Shown: positions 40,816-50,381, numbered from the stretch's first letter. The stretch is 64,000 nucleotides of DNA from Mycolicibacterium peregrinum (GCF_001665625.1 NZ_LZSY01000172.1:1-64000); one strand, 5' to 3'. Made by a program: numbers and translations. Notes: generated by a model from the letters alone, not told the origin.

Positions 40816-40866
40816 AGCGTACACCGTACTCCTATACCGTCCAATCATAGGCGTACAGTGCACGCT
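40816..40866. promoter_or_regulatory. Large inverted repeat, candidate TetR operator
   Basis: Two 20-bp arms (40816-40835 and 40847-40866) match at 17 of 20 positions around an 11-bp spacer. Each arm contains GTAC followed by CCTAT, or its complement. The palindrome lies 10 bp from the tetR ATG and 14 bp from the peroxiredoxin GTG, covering both promoters. Confidence 0.72.
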
Positions 40867-40880
40867 AACCAGGAGGATCC

Positions 40881-41441
40881 GTGACCACACCCGTCTCGCC
40901 CAAGGTGCCAAGGACCATCGGTCGATACCAATTCCGCAGTGTCACAGGCGAACACATCCCGGTACCCGACCCGAGCGATCTGGTCCACCTGCAGTTCAGG
41001 CGCTTCGCCGGTTGCCCGATCTGCAATCTGCACCTGCAGTCCTTCGTCGCCCGGCATGCCGAGATCCACGCCGCGGGCATCCGCGAAGTGGTCTTCTTCC
41101 ACTCCCCTGCCGCCGAATTGGCCGAGCACACAGCGGATCTGCCGTTTGCGACCGTTGCCGACCCGGACAAGGACATCTACCGACAGTTCGGTGTGGAGTC
41201 CAGCGCCCGCGCCCTGCTCGATCCCCGCAGTTGGCCGGCGATCATCCGGGGCAGTGCCCTGACACTGCGCGGACGATTCCGCGCACCGGCCGGCAGGCAG
41301 GCCGGTGGACGGCTCGGGCTACCAGCAGATTTCCTGATCGCACCCGACGGCGTGGTGCTCGCGGCCAAATACGGCGCTCATGCCGACGATCAATGGTCGG
41401 TCGACGAGCTGCTGGCGCGGGCCGCCGCCGGACGGCGGTGA
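40881..41441 (+). CDS. Peroxiredoxin-like (AhpC/TSA, PRX-like2) protein
   Basis: A 186-aa thioredoxin-fold protein. The motif FAGCPICNLHLQSFV gives a CxxC at the place of the peroxidatic cysteine, and DPDKDIYRQFGV and LPADFLIAPDGVVLAAKYG match AhpC/TSA family strands. The redox partner and substrate are unknown. The GTG start has a perfect AGGAGG 5 nt upstream. Expression is probably controlled by the divergent TetR through the shared palindrome. Confidence 0.82.
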   Translation: MTTPVSPKVPRTIGRYQFRSVTGEHIPVPDPSDLVHLQFRRFAGCPICNLHLQSFVARHAEIHAAGIREVVFFHSPAAELAEHTADLPFATVADPDKDIYRQFGVESSARALLDPRSWPAIIRGSALTLRGRFRAPAGRQAGGRLGLPADFLIAPDGVVLAAKYGAHADDQWSVDELLARAAAGRR

Positions 41442-41459
41442 CACCGGGACCCGACGCGC

Positions 41460-42314
41460 TCAGTCCAGCAGGATGGTGGCGAACGTACCGACCTGCTCGA
41501 ATCCGATGCGCGCGTATGTCGCCCGAGCCACCGTGTTGTAGCTGTTGACGTACAAGCTTGCGATACGGCCGGAGGCCACCACGGCGGATGCCAGCGCCGC
41601 TGTCCCGGACGTACCGAGCCCATGGCCGCGCCACTCCGGATGCACCCACACCCCCTGGATCTGGCCGACCGTGGGCGACTGCGACCCGACCTCGGCCTTG
41701 AACACCACCTCGCCGCGCTCGAACCGGGCCCACGCCCGTCCCGCGGCGATCAGGCTGGCGATGCGGCGACGGTAACCACGACCGCCGTCACCCAACCGCG
41801 GGTCGACCCCGACCTCGCCGATGAACATGTCGATGGCCGCCACCAGGTAGGTGTCGAGTTCCTCCATTCGCACCGGGCGGACCGCCGGGTCGATCGCGCA
41901 AAGCGGCATCGAGCTCAACGCCATCAGCGGCTGCTGCTCGCGGACGTCACGGGCGGAACCCCACACCGATTCCAGCCGGCGCCACATCGGCATCACCAGC
42001 TCGGCGCGGCCCACCACCGAGGAGCAGCGCCGCGCGGTGCTCATCGCCTTGTCCGAGAACGCCTTGAGATCCTCGGCGTCCCCGCGTAGCGGGATCAGAT
42101 TGGGCCCGGCGTAACACAACGACTCGGTGACGCCGCGACGCGTCCACAGCTCCCCGCCGATCGCGCCGTGCTCGACGCCGAACTCGGCGACGCGCGCGGC
42201 CACCATGCACGACCCCACCGGGTCCTCGTCGAACACCTGCAGGCAGGGGGTGGCGTCACGCACCACGGAAACTCGTCGCTCGTCGACGAGTCGGAACAGC
42301 GGCGGAGCCGACAT
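41460..42314 (-). CDS. DUF4081-GNAT acetyltransferase (Rv2867c-like)
   Basis: A 284-aa protein. The N-terminal DUF4081 half includes DEDPVGSCMVAARV and RCSSVVGRAELVMPMW. The C-terminal GNAT domain has acetyl-CoA loop WVHPEWRGHGLGTSGTAAL and NSYNTVARATYARIGFEQVG. The substrate is unknown. It is the last gene of dxr-rip1-ispG-GNAT, a conserved mycobacterial order, starting about 55 bp after ispG. Confidence 0.85.
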   Translation of the reverse strand: MSAPPLFRLVDERRVSVVRDATPCLQVFDEDPVGSCMVAARVAEFGVEHGAIGGELWTRRGVTESLCYAGPNLIPLRGDAEDLKAFSDKAMSTARRCSSVVGRAELVMPMWRRLESVWGSARDVREQQPLMALSSMPLCAIDPAVRPVRMEELDTYLVAAIDMFIGEVGVDPRLGDGGRGYRRRIASLIAAGRAWARFERGEVVFKAEVGSQSPTVGQIQGVWVHPEWRGHGLGTSGTAALASAVVASGRIASLYVNSYNTVARATYARIGFEQVGTFATILLD

Positions 42315-42369
42315 TGGCGATTTCCTCTGCTCAAGCCAAGGCTGGGTGACCCCGCTCACAGGGTCGCTA

Positions 42370-43524
42370 TCAGCTTACGGTCACCACTGGCGAACCGCTG
42401 GCATCATCTGAACCCGCGGATTCCGCCAGCCGCATCGCCTCTTCGATAAGTGTCTCGACGATCTGTGCCTCGGGCACGGTCTTGATGACCTCACCCTTGA
42501 CGAAGATCTGGCCCTTGCCGTTACCGGAGGCAACGCCCAGATCGGCCTCGCGGGCCTCACCCGGACCGTTGACCACACAGCCCATCACCGCGACCCGCAA
42601 CGGAACATCGAGGCCGTCCAGGCCTGCGCTCACCGCGTTGGCCAGCGTGTACACGTCGACCTGGGCGCGCCCGCAGGACGGGCAGGACACGATCTCCAGA
42701 CCACGCGGTCGCAGGTTGAGCGACTCCAGGATCTGATTGCCGACCTTGACCTCTTCGGCGGGCGGCGCAGAAAGGGACACCCGGATGGTGTCGCCGATGC
42801 CCTCCGAGAGCAGCGCGCCGAACGCCACCGCGGACTTGATCGTGCCCTGGAACGCCGGGCCGGCCTCGGTGACACCGAGGTGCAGCGGGTAGTCGCACTG
42901 GGCGGCAAGTTGGCGGTACGCCTCGACCATGATCACGGGGTCGTTGTGCTTGACGCTGATCTTGATGTCGCCATAGCCGTGCTCCTCGAACAGCGACGCC
43001 TCCCACAGCGCGGATTCGACCAGCGCCTCTGGGGTGGCCTTGCCGTACTTCTGCAGCAACCGTGGGTCCAGCGAGCCGGCGTTGACGCCGATCCGGATCG
43101 GGATGCCCGCTTCACCGGCGGCCTTGGCCACCTCTTTGACCCGGCCGTCGAACTCCTTGATGTTGCCGGGGTTGACGCGCACGGCGGCACAGCCGGCGTC
43201 GATCGCGGCGAAGATGTACTTGGGCTGGAAGTGGATGTCGGCGATCACCGGGATCTGGCTGTGCCGGGCGATCTCGGCGAGCGCGTCGGCGTCCTCCTGC
43301 CGGGGGCAGGCCACCCGCACGATGTCGCAACCCGACGCGGTCAGCTCGGCGATCTGCTGCAGCGTCGAGTTGACGTCGTGCGTCTTGGTGGTGCACATGG
43401 ACTGCACGGCGATCGGGTGCTCGCTGCCGATGCCGACACCGCCCACGTCGAGCTGACGGGTTTTGCGGCGCGGCGCCAGGGTCGGTGCCGGGGGTGCGGG
43501 CATTCCCAAACCGATGGACGTCAT
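42370..43524 (-). CDS. ispG: 4-hydroxy-3-methylbut-2-enyl diphosphate synthase
   Basis: A 384-aa iron-sulfur enzyme (GcpE) of the MEP isoprenoid pathway. A TIM-barrel N-part ([40 protein letters not shown]) is followed by the C-terminal [4Fe-4S] domain with [13 protein letters not shown] and [16 protein letters not shown]. It makes HMBPP. It sits 13 bp after rip1 and shares an operon with dxr, an earlier step of the same pathway. Confidence 0.97.
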   Translation of the reverse strand: MTSIGLGMPAPPAPTLAPRRKTRQLDVGGVGIGSEHPIAVQSMCTTKTHDVNSTLQQIAELTASGCDIVRVACPRQEDADALAEIARHSQIPVIADIHFQPKYIFAAIDAGCAAVRVNPGNIKEFDGRVKEVAKAAGEAGIPIRIGVNAGSLDPRLLQKYGKATPEALVESALWEASLFEEHGYGDIKISVKHNDPVIMVEAYRQLAAQCDYPLHLGVTEAGPAFQGTIKSAVAFGALLSEGIGDTIRVSLSAPPAEEVKVGNQILESLNLRPRGLEIVSCPSCGRAQVDVYTLANAVSAGLDGLDVPLRVAVMGCVVNGPGEAREADLGVASGNGKGQIFVKGEVIKTVPEAQIVETLIEEAMRLAESAGSDDASGSPVVTVS

Positions 43525-43537
43525 GAGATGAGATCTC

Positions 43538-44758
43538 CTAGTCGAAGATGCTGAGCGGGTTGACCAGGTCGGCGGTCACGGTCAACAGCATGTAGCTGAC
43601 CACCACCAGCAACACCACGTAGGTGGCGGGCATGAGTTTGAGGTAGTTGACCGGGGCTGCGGCGACTTTGCCGCGGGCGGCACGGAACATATTGCGGATC
43701 TTCTCGTACGTCGCGACCGCGATGTGGCCGCCGTCGAACGGTAGCAGCGGCACCAGATTGACGGCCCCGAGCACAAAGTTCAACTGCGCCAGGAAGAACC
43801 AGAACGCCACCCACAGCCCGGCCTCGACAGTCTCGCCGCCGATGATGCTCGCGCCGACGACACTGATCGGGGTTTCCTTGTCGCGCTCGCCGCCGCCGAT
43901 CGCGTGCACCAGCGCACCGATCTTGGTCGGGATCTTGGCCAGCGACTTACCGAGCTCGACCGCGAGGTCGCCGGTGAACGAGAACGTGGCGGGCACCGCG
44001 GTGATCGCGTTGTACTGCGTCGGCGGCTCACCCCGGGCCTCGCTGACGCCGATGGCGCCGACGGTGGTGGCCTCCTTGGCCTCCGTGCTGGTGAACCGCT
44101 TGGTCTGGGTCACGTCGACGACGGTCGTGATGGTCTGACCGTCGCGCTTGAGTTCGATCGACACCGGACCGTTGAGCTTGCGGATCTCGGTGGCCATCTG
44201 CTTGAAGTCCGAGACGGGAGTGTCGCCGACCTTGACGATCTCGTCGCCGGCCTGGATACCGGCCAACGCGGCGGGACCGGGCCCGGTGCACTCACCCATC
44301 TTGTCGAGGCTCAGTTGTGCTGCCACACAACCGGTTTCGCCGACCTTCGCAGTAGTGGGCTGATTGATGTTGGGCAGGCCCCACATGATCGCGACCGCAT
44401 AGAGGAGCACGAACCCGATGATGAAGTTCATCGCGGGCCCGGCGAACAACACCGCGACGCGCTTCCACACCTTCTGCTTGTACATCGCATATGGCCGGTC
44501 TTCGGGTGCGATCTCGTCGACCGACGTCATACCGGCGATGTCGCAGAACCCACCCAGCGGGATGGCTTTGATGCCGTACTCGGTCTCCCCCAACCGGTTG
44601 GGCCGCCGCGTCGACCACAGCGTCGGGCCGAAGCCCACGAAGTAGCGTCGCACCTTCATGCCGGTGGCGCGCGCCACCCACATGTGCCCGCATTCGTGCA
44701 GGGCCACCGATACCAGGATGGCCAGCGCGAACAGCGCGATGCCGATAACGAACATCAT
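43538..44758 (-). CDS. rip1: Site-2 intramembrane metalloprotease Rip1
   Basis: A 406-aa RseP-like membrane protease. HECGH in the first helix ([14 protein letters not shown]) gives two zinc ligands, a PDZ domain lies around residues 150-230 ([17 protein letters not shown]), and LLPFDGGH carries the third ligand. In mycobacteria it cleaves anti-sigma factors and shapes envelope lipids and division. The first ATG of an AATGATG overlaps the dxr stop, so translation is coupled to dxr. Length matches M. tuberculosis Rip1. Confidence 0.95.
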   Translation of the reverse strand: MMFVIGIALFALAILVSVALHECGHMWVARATGMKVRRYFVGFGPTLWSTRRPNRLGETEYGIKAIPLGGFCDIAGMTSVDEIAPEDRPYAMYKQKVWKRVAVLFAGPAMNFIIGFVLLYAVAIMWGLPNINQPTTAKVGETGCVAAQLSLDKMGECTGPGPAALAGIQAGDEIVKVGDTPVSDFKQMATEIRKLNGPVSIELKRDGQTITTVVDVTQTKRFTSTEAKEATTVGAIGVSEARGEPPTQYNAITAVPATFSFTGDLAVELGKSLAKIPTKIGALVHAIGGGERDKETPISVVGASIIGGETVEAGLWVAFWFFLAQLNFVLGAVNLVPLLPFDGGHIAVATYEKIRNMFRAARGKVAAAPVNYLKLMPATYVVLLVVVSYMLLTVTADLVNPLSIFD

Positions 44759-45939
44759 TTGGTGACGAGCCCTTTTCTGACGGATTTCTGCTCGACGGTG
44801 CGCCGGGCCAGATCCCTGGCCCACCGCTGCGCGTCGAGTACTTCTTCCACGGTAGCGGGTTCGGCAGCCCACTGGTCGGCAGCGTGCAACACGTCACCGA
44901 CGGTGTCGACGATCGCCGGGAACGAGATCCGATCGGAAAGGAACGCTTCTGCCGCTTCTTCGTTGGCCGCGTTGTAGACCGCGGTCAGGCAGCCGCCACG
45001 CGTTCCGGCCTGCCGGGCCAGATTCACGGCGGGGAACACCTCGTTGTCCAGCGGCAGGAATTCCCAGGTCGAGGCAGTGGTGAAGTCACAGGCCAGGGCC
45101 GCGCCGGCAACCCGTTCGGGCCAGCCCAGGGCCAGCGCGATCGGCAGTTTCATGTCCGGCGGGCTCGCCTGGGCCAGTGTCGAGCCGTCGGTGAAGGTGG
45201 CCATCGAGTGCACGATCGACTGCGGATGCACCACGACCTCGATGCGCTCGTAGTCGATGCCGAACAGGAGATGGGTTTCGATCAACTCCAGGCCCTTGTT
45301 GATCAGGGTCGCCGAGTTCAGCGTGTTCATCGGGCCCATGGACCAGGTCGGATGCTTGCCGGCCTGCTCCGGGGTGACCGATTCCAGGTCAGCGGCCGAC
45401 CATCCGAGGAACGGACCGCCCGACGCGGTGAGCACGATCTTGGCGACCTCGTCGGCGGTGCCGCCCCGCAAGCACTGGGCCATCGCGGAGTGTTCGGAGT
45501 CCACCGGGACGATTTGCCCCGGTGCGGCCGCCTTGAGCACCAGGGGGCCACCCGCGACCAGTGACTCCTTGTTGGCCAGGGCCAGCCGCGCACCGGTGGC
45601 CAGGGCGGCCAGCGTCGGCGCCAGCCCCAGCGCCCCCACCAGCGCGTTGAGCACCACATCGGCTTCGGTGTTCTCGACCAGGCGGGTTGCCGCGTCAGGA
45701 CCGGCATAGGTCACGTCGCCGACCTTCTCCGCGGCGGCCGCGTCGGCCACCGCGATGTTGGTGACGCCGGTCGCGGCGCGCTGGGCGGCGAGCAGGTCGG
45801 GGTTACCCCCACCGGCAGCCAGGCCGACGACCTCGAACCGGTCGGGATTGGCTGCGATGACGTCGAGCGCCTGCGTGCCGATGGATCCGGTGCTTCCGAG
45901 GATCAGCACGCGCTGCCGCGCCGGGGAATCGCTCACCAA
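44755..45939 (-). CDS. dxr: 1-deoxy-D-xylulose 5-phosphate reductoisomerase
   Basis: A 394-aa NADPH enzyme forming MEP from DXP. The N-terminal NADPH fold is [17 protein letters not shown], the metal/substrate loop is [16 protein letters not shown], and [20 protein letters not shown] follows. It heads the dxr-rip1-ispG-GNAT operon and overlaps rip1 by 4 bp. The MEP pathway supplies decaprenyl phosphate and menaquinone precursors. Confidence 0.97.
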   Translation of the reverse strand: MVSDSPARQRVLILGSTGSIGTQALDVIAANPDRFEVVGLAAGGGNPDLLAAQRAATGVTNIAVADAAAAEKVGDVTYAGPDAATRLVENTEADVVLNALVGALGLAPTLAALATGARLALANKESLVAGGPLVLKAAAPGQIVPVDSEHSAMAQCLRGGTADEVAKIVLTASGGPFLGWSAADLESVTPEQAGKHPTWSMGPMNTLNSATLINKGLELIETHLLFGIDYERIEVVVHPQSIVHSMATFTDGSTLAQASPPDMKLPIALALGWPERVAGAALACDFTTASTWEFLPLDNEVFPAVNLARQAGTRGGCLTAVYNAANEEAAEAFLSDRISFPAIVDTVGDVLHAADQWAAEPATVEEVLDAQRWARDLARRTVEQKSVRKGLVTK

Positions 45940-46039
45940 CCCATTGTGCCGCGCTGTGATGGGCGTTCCCTAATGCGCCGGCCAAAATTCGCTTGCGACC
46001 GCGCTTACCGTCAAGAGGCCCGTCGAACCTCTCCAGAAA

Positions 46040-46801
46040 ATGAGCATGTCCGCCTTCTCAAGCCCGCTGTTCGCACCGGCCGTCGCCGCGTACTGGCAAA
46101 CCTGCTTCGCCGGTGACGTGTTGTACCGCGACACGGACTTCACCGTCGTGACCAGGCCGGACCTCGACGTCGACTCCCCCGTCATGGTGCTCAAGACCGC
46201 CGACGGCCGGGTCAGCGCAGCCCTGACCCCCGATCTTGCCGACCGGGCGCGACTGGGTGGGCGGGCCAACCTGTCGGAAGCGGAGTTCCGCCGGGCCCTC
46301 ACGGCCGCCGGCATCACCCTGAACGGCGCGGACTACGTGTTCTACTTCGGATCGGGGACACGCGAGTCGTTGACCGATGACTGCCCGGACGTGCGCCGGT
46401 TGACCGACCTCGACAGTGCGATTTTCGCGGAATTCGAGTCGGGCGCCTCGGCAGCTGACTTGGACGGCGCGTACGTGGAGCTCGACCACTGGGCGGTGTT
46501 CGGGGCGTTCGAGCAACCTCGGCTGGTGTGTGCGGCCAGCGCGTATCCGTGGGACGACGCGCCGCTCGCCGACCTCGGTGTACTGACCCTGTCGCCCTTC
46601 CGCGGAAACGGTCACGCGCGCACCGTGGTTCGCGCTCTGAGCCGCTATGTCTACGAGCAGGGCTACGAACCGCAGTACCGCTGTCAGCTCGACAGCTACC
46701 CGTCCGTGGCGCTCGCCAAGTCGCTGGGTTTGCAGCCGTTCGGCGAGTGGGAGGTCATCGCCGAGGACGGTCCGGTCGGGATCGAACCGACTCAGGGCTG
46801 A
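46040..46801 (+). CDS. GNAT family acetyltransferase
   Basis: A 253-aa protein. The C-terminal GNAT core is visible (LGVLTLSPFRGNGHARTVVRALSRYV, CQLDSYPSVALAKSLGLQPFG). The N-terminal 120 residues are a less clear accessory domain (DVLYRDTDFTVVTRPDLD). The acceptor is unknown. Two Met codons (46040, 46046) are possible starts, neither with a strong ribosome binding site. It converges with the sigma factor gene, overlapping by 10 bp. Confidence 0.78.
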   Translation: MSMSAFSSPLFAPAVAAYWQTCFAGDVLYRDTDFTVVTRPDLDVDSPVMVLKTADGRVSAALTPDLADRARLGGRANLSEAEFRRALTAAGITLNGADYVFYFGSGTRESLTDDCPDVRRLTDLDSAIFAEFESGASAADLDGAYVELDHWAVFGAFEQPRLVCAASAYPWDDAPLADLGVLTLSPFRGNGHARTVVRALSRYVYEQGYEPQYRCQLDSYPSVALAKSLGLQPFGEWEVIAEDGPVGIEPTQG

Positions 46802-47646
46802 CTCGCCTGCCGAGCCGACGGGTCGGCCGTGGCCTCGATCTTGAGCACCAGCCCGTCGCGGATGGTCAGCACCACGACCGCGAACAGCCGGTGCCGGTCG
46901 TAGGCCAGCAGCACCGGTTCGGCCGCGCACACCACCGTCGCCCCCGGCCCGAGGTAGCGGAGCAGGTTTGTCGCGACGTCATGGCGGCCGTGGTTGACCT
47001 GACGCAGGGCGGGGTCGGTGAGCACCGTGCCGACACCCCAGACGCTCGGGTCGAGCACCGAGGCCAGCGCCGCCACGTCGCCGTTGGCACACGCGGTGAT
47101 GAACGCATCGGTGACCTGTCGGTGCTCGTCGGCGCTGACCTGATCCAGCGTCGGCGCGGCGCCGGTCACCTTCGTCCGGGCCCGACGCGCCAGCTGTCGG
47201 CACGTTCCGACCGGGCGGCCCACCGTGTCGGCGATGTCGTCGAACGGGACCCGGAAGATGTCGTGCAGTACGAATGCGACGCGCTCGCCGGGACTGAGCC
47301 GGGTCAGCACCGCCAGCAGCGCCGAGCCGACCTGGTCGTCGAGAGTGACGCGGTCTGCCGGGTCGGAGCCGACAGCCGCGGTCGTGGCCAGTGCCGCCGA
47401 GCCGTCGGGGCGTTCGAGCCGCGCCCGGGCCGATCGCAGGAGGTCCAGGGACAGCCGGCCCGCCACCACTGTCAACCAGGCGCGGACATCATCGAGATGC
47501 TCCTGGTCGGCGCCGGCCAGCCGCAGAAACGCTTCCTGCGCGACGTCCTCGGCGTCACCGATGTCGCCCAGCATGCGGTAGGCGAGGTTGACCAGATAGG
47601 GGTGGTGGTCACGCCACGCCGCCTCGAGACCGGCAGATCCGTTCAT
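46792..47646 (-). CDS. ECF sigma factor, SigI/ECF41-like with C-terminal SnoaL-like domain
   Basis: A 284-aa extracytoplasmic-function sigma factor. Region 2 is HHPYLVNLAYRMLGDIGDAE followed by DVAQEAFLRLAG, and region 4 is RLSPGERVAFVLHDIFRVPF with FDDIADTVGRPVGTCRQLAR. A 110-residue C-terminal extension looks like SnoaL/NTF2 (RQVTDAFITACANGDVAALA). ECF41 sigma factors carry such a domain instead of a separate anti-sigma factor and lie beside oxidoreductase/epimerase genes, as here. Overall it is closest in memory to mycobacterial SigI. A near-leaderless ECF promoter precedes it. Confidence 0.87.
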   Translation of the reverse strand: MNGSAGLEAAWRDHHPYLVNLAYRMLGDIGDAEDVAQEAFLRLAGADQEHLDDVRAWLTVVAGRLSLDLLRSARARLERPDGSAALATTAAVGSDPADRVTLDDQVGSALLAVLTRLSPGERVAFVLHDIFRVPFDDIADTVGRPVGTCRQLARRARTKVTGAAPTLDQVSADEHRQVTDAFITACANGDVAALASVLDPSVWGVGTVLTDPALRQVNHGRHDVATNLLRYLGPGATVVCAAEPVLLAYDRHRLFAVVVLTIRDGLVLKIEATADPSARQASQP

Positions 47647-47654
47647 GTGTCTAC

Positions 47655-47680
47655 GACGAATCCGCGGCCCGAAAAGTTAC
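47655..47680 (-). promoter_or_regulatory. Predicted ECF promoter for the sigma gene (autoregulation)
   Basis: Read on the minus strand, GTAAC (47680-47676), 17 bp, then CGTC (47658-47655), ending 8 nt before the ATG at 47646. The same -35, spacer and -10 occur in mirror image for the divergent gene. Confidence 0.65.
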
Positions 47681-47704
47681 TCGTGGCCTTGATTCGTGGC
47701 CGCT

Positions 47705-47730
47705 GTAACTTTCTGGACGGCCGCCCCGTC
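47705..47730 (+). promoter_or_regulatory. Predicted ECF promoter for the NmrA-like gene
   Basis: GTAAC (47705-47709), 17 bp, then CGTC (47727-47730), ending 9 nt before the ATG at 47740. The -35 reads TGTAACT, close to the ECF41 consensus TGTCACA as recalled, with the CGTC -10 expected for that group. Confidence 0.65.
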
Positions 47731-47739
47731 CTTGATCGC

Positions 47740-48582
47740 ATGAACACAATTCTCGTCACGGGCGCAACCGGCAACGTCGGCCGCCCGCTTGTCACCGAAC
47801 TCGTCCGTGCCGGCGCCCGTGTGCGCGCCGTCACCCGCAATCCTGACGCCGCCGGGTTCCCGTCCGGTGTCGAGGCGGTGCGATCGGCCGCCGAAGGCAT
47901 GGTCGGCGCCTCGGCGGTCTTCCTCAATTCCCGGGCACTGGGCCCGGATCTCGCCGCGACAGTCGAATTGGCCCGTACCGCCGGGGCGCAACGCCTGGTC
48001 GCGTTGTCTGCGATCAACGCCGATGACGACGACACCCGGCAACCGTCCCGGGTCCGCGGGGATCGCAACCGTGAAGTCGAGCAGCTGGTCGTGGCCTCCG
48101 GCCTGGAGTGGGTCAGCCTGCGCCCCACGGTGTTCGCGTCCAATTTCGCCGGCATGTGGTCGGCTCAGATCCGGGCCGGCGAGGTGGTGAGCGGACCGTA
48201 CGCCGCCGCGTCCACCGCGGTGATCGTCGATGCCGACATATCCGCCGTCGCCGCTGTCGCTCTGATGACCGACGACCTTGTGGGACAGCGCATCCCGTTG
48301 ACCGGACCACAGGCACTCACCAACACCGAACTGGTGGCAACGATCGGCCGCGTGCTGGACCGGCCGCTGCGCTATCACGAGGTGCCCACCGAGGTGGTAC
48401 GGCAGCGGTTCGTCGATCTGGGCTTTCCGGCCGCATTCGCCGATGCCTACATGGGCCTGTTGGCCGACACGGTCGAAAGGCCCGCGCTGGTCACCCACGA
48501 GGTGGACAAGATTCTCGGTCGGCCGGCCACGACTTTTGCCGAGTGGGTGGCCGACCACCGCGAGCTTTTCGCCAATAGCTGA
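47740..48582 (+). CDS. NmrA/NAD(P)-binding atypical SDR
   Basis: A 280-aa Rossmann-fold protein. ILVTGATGNVGRPLVTELVR binds NAD(P), and the central part (VEQLVVASGLEWVSLRPTVF, ITGPQ-like PLTGPQALTNTELVATIG) matches NmrA/QOR-type reductases that act on quinones or nitrogen compounds, or sense redox. The catalytic Tyr-x3-Lys is absent, as in many NmrA proteins. The gene is divergent from the sigma factor and preceded by a matching ECF promoter, so it is the likely prime target. A Ddn-like gene follows 12 bp later. Confidence 0.83.
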   Translation: MNTILVTGATGNVGRPLVTELVRAGARVRAVTRNPDAAGFPSGVEAVRSAAEGMVGASAVFLNSRALGPDLAATVELARTAGAQRLVALSAINADDDDTRQPSRVRGDRNREVEQLVVASGLEWVSLRPTVFASNFAGMWSAQIRAGEVVSGPYAAASTAVIVDADISAVAAVALMTDDLVGQRIPLTGPQALTNTELVATIGRVLDRPLRYHEVPTEVVRQRFVDLGFPAAFADAYMGLLADTVERPALVTHEVDKILGRPATTFAEWVADHRELFANS

Positions 48583-48594
48583 GGAGGACAAGAC

Positions 48595-49047
48595 ATGTCA
48601 GGACACGCGACCGAGCCACACCCACCGCGCTGGCTCAAGCCGATGAACAAGGTGATGATGGCGGTGCAGAGCCTCGGGATCCCGACCGGACCGGCGATGG
48701 TACTGACCGTCCCGGGCCGCAAGACGGGTAAACTCCGCAGCACGCCGATGACGCCGTTCGACCACGACGGCGGGCTCTACACCGTAGCGGGCTACCCCGG
48801 CTCGGACTGGGCGGCCAATGCGCGTGCCGCCCGTACCGGAACCCTGACCCGGGGCCGACGCTCCCGGACGGTCAGGATTGTCGAACTCACGCCGGACCAG
48901 TCACGTCCGGTGCTGCGAGCGTTCGCGGTCAAGGTTCCGGTCGGTGTCGGCTTCGCCAAGCGCAGCGGCCTGGTGATCGAGGGCACAGCCGACGAGTTCG
49001 AGGCACTGGCAGGACGTTTGACGGTGTTTCGGTTCGATCCGGCCTAA
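48595..49047 (+). CDS. Deazaflavin (F420)-dependent nitroreductase-like protein (Ddn family)
   Basis: A 150-aa split-barrel protein of the F420H2-binding Ddn family: VLTVPGRKTGKLRSTPMTPF is the cofactor-phosphate loop, followed by YTVAGYPGSDWAANARA. These proteins reduce quinones or nitro-compounds with F420H2. A strong AGGAGG lies before the ATG. It is probably cotranscribed with the NmrA-like gene and thus under the ECF sigma factor. Confidence 0.85.
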   Translation: MSGHATEPHPPRWLKPMNKVMMAVQSLGIPTGPAMVLTVPGRKTGKLRSTPMTPFDHDGGLYTVAGYPGSDWAANARAARTGTLTRGRRSRTVRIVELTPDQSRPVLRAFAVKVPVGVGFAKRSGLVIEGTADEFEALAGRLTVFRFDPA

Positions 49048-49066
49048 CGCGCCCCGGACAACCCGC

Positions 49067-49885
49067 CTAAGAGGAGTGGCCCGCGGACACCGGACCGACG
49101 GCACGGCGGATCGAGATGTCTCCGGATCCGGTGCGGGCCTGGAGCCTGAATGTCTCGTCACCGTCGGCCGGCCCGTCCGAGGACTGCAACCCGTTGTCGA
49201 CGGTGCCGGAGTGGGTCTTCAATTCGAGCCGCGCGGCGGTGCCCTCCGGAATGCCGACTTCGACCTCGCCGCTGCCGGTTTGCGCGCTCAGCGCACCGTT
49301 GACGGCTACGGCGACGGTGACAGAACCCGAGGCGGTTTGATGCCTGACGTGACCGTGCAGAGTTCCGACGGTGAGGCTGCCGCTGGCCGCCTGGAACTTC
49401 ACATCGCCATCCACGCGAGCGATCTGCGCGTCGCCGGACGCGGTGGCGATCCGCGCGTTGCCCGTCAGGTCGCCGATGGTGATATCACCGGAGGCGCTGT
49501 CCGCCTTGAGGTTTCCCGCGACACTGGCCACGCGCATCGGGCCGCTCGCCGTGGCGAGACGGCAGTCCGAGTACCCACCCTCGGCGTCGATGTCGGCCGA
49601 CGCGGAGGACAGATTCAGTCGGGAGCCGGTCGGCAGGGCGATGTCGACGCGGACCGCTCCCCCACGTCCCATCGACAGGACCTTCCTGCCTGCGGTCACC
49701 ACGAGAGTGCCGTCGTGAAAATCGATCCGGGCCTGTTCGGCCGCGCGCACGTCGGAGGTGCGTTCGGGATCTCGCGGTTTGATGTCGACGACGGTGTCCT
49801 CGCGGCCGGTGGCTGCCAGGCGCACCGTGCCGGCAACGACTTCGACGACGGCCGTGATGGGTTCGGCGGTGTGGAACTTGGGCAT
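49067..49885 (-). CDS. DUF4097 beta-solenoid-like protein
   Basis: A 272-aa protein of repeated short strands (SADIDAEGGYSDCRLATASG, SASGDITIGDLTGNARIATA, SGDAQIARVDGDVKFQAA), the DUF4097 right-handed parallel beta-helix pattern. No signal peptide or membrane anchor is visible, so it is predicted cytoplasmic, unlike many members. AGGAGA precedes the ATG. It lies 20 bp after the ribbon-helix-helix gene, and the pair is likely one operon. Function is unknown. Confidence 0.78.
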   Translation of the reverse strand: MPKFHTAEPITAVVEVVAGTVRLAATGREDTVVDIKPRDPERTSDVRAAEQARIDFHDGTLVVTAGRKVLSMGRGGAVRVDIALPTGSRLNLSSASADIDAEGGYSDCRLATASGPMRVASVAGNLKADSASGDITIGDLTGNARIATASGDAQIARVDGDVKFQAASGSLTVGTLHGHVRHQTASGSVTVAVAVNGALSAQTGSGEVEVGIPEGTAARLELKTHSGTVDNGLQSSDGPADGDETFRLQARTGSGDISIRRAVGPVSAGHSS

Positions 49886-49905
49886 CGGTTTCTCCTGTCG
49901 ATCGG

Positions 49906-50379
49906 TCAGCGGACCCAGCCGCTGAAGGTCTTGTCGGTGCCGCGACTCGCTCGCCCGGTCCGACCGACGGCCGCCGCGGCCGAACGTACGAGCCAGGCAT
50001 TCACGGACACACCGTCCCGCCGGGCGGCGGCCTCCACCCCGGCCCGCAGGCTCTCCGGGACTCGTAGCGACACACGCCAGGTGCCGCCGTCACCGTCGTC
50101 GGGGACGTCCATGACGGGTGGTGCGGAAGCGTCGGCCTCCGTGGGCTGGACCGTGAACTCGGGGTCACGCCCGTTGAGCCGGACATGGACGGATCCGGGG
50201 GCGAATTCGCGGGTGATCTGCTCGGCAGCCTCGGACAGCGCCTCCAGCAGAGCCAGGCGCAGCGCCGATTCCAGTGGCGCGGTCAGTCGGTGGGCCAATG
50301 CCTCGGCCTCTGGCCCTCCCGCCGCGGCGGCCACGCCGAGTTCGTGCCGGACGGTGTCGACATACGGCTGCAAATCCAT
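49906..50379 (-). CDS. Ribbon-helix-helix/HicB-like DNA-binding protein
   Basis: A 157-aa protein. The C-terminal half holds an RHH-type segment (WRVSLRVPESLRAGVEAAAR followed by RDGVSVNAWLVRSAAAAVG, about residues 97-138), as in CopG/HicB antitoxins. The N-terminal half is helical (EALAHRLTAPLESALRLALL). Its upstream region has short inverted repeats of the kind RHH proteins bind. No HicA-type toxin is next to it, so an autoregulator of the DUF4097 operon is the simplest role. Confidence 0.65.
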   Translation of the reverse strand: MDLQPYVDTVRHELGVAAAAGGPEAEALAHRLTAPLESALRLALLEALSEAAEQITREFAPGSVHVRLNGRDPEFTVQPTEADASAPPVMDVPDDGDGGTWRVSLRVPESLRAGVEAAARRDGVSVNAWLVRSAAAAVGRTGRASRGTDKTFSGWVR

Positions 50380-50381
50380 GG

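Noticed and set aside
46528-47739. 684-aa plus-strand frame reading through to the NmrA-like gene
   Set aside because: Its first 404 codons are antisense to the sigma factor; only the part from ATG 47740 matches a family and follows a promoter.
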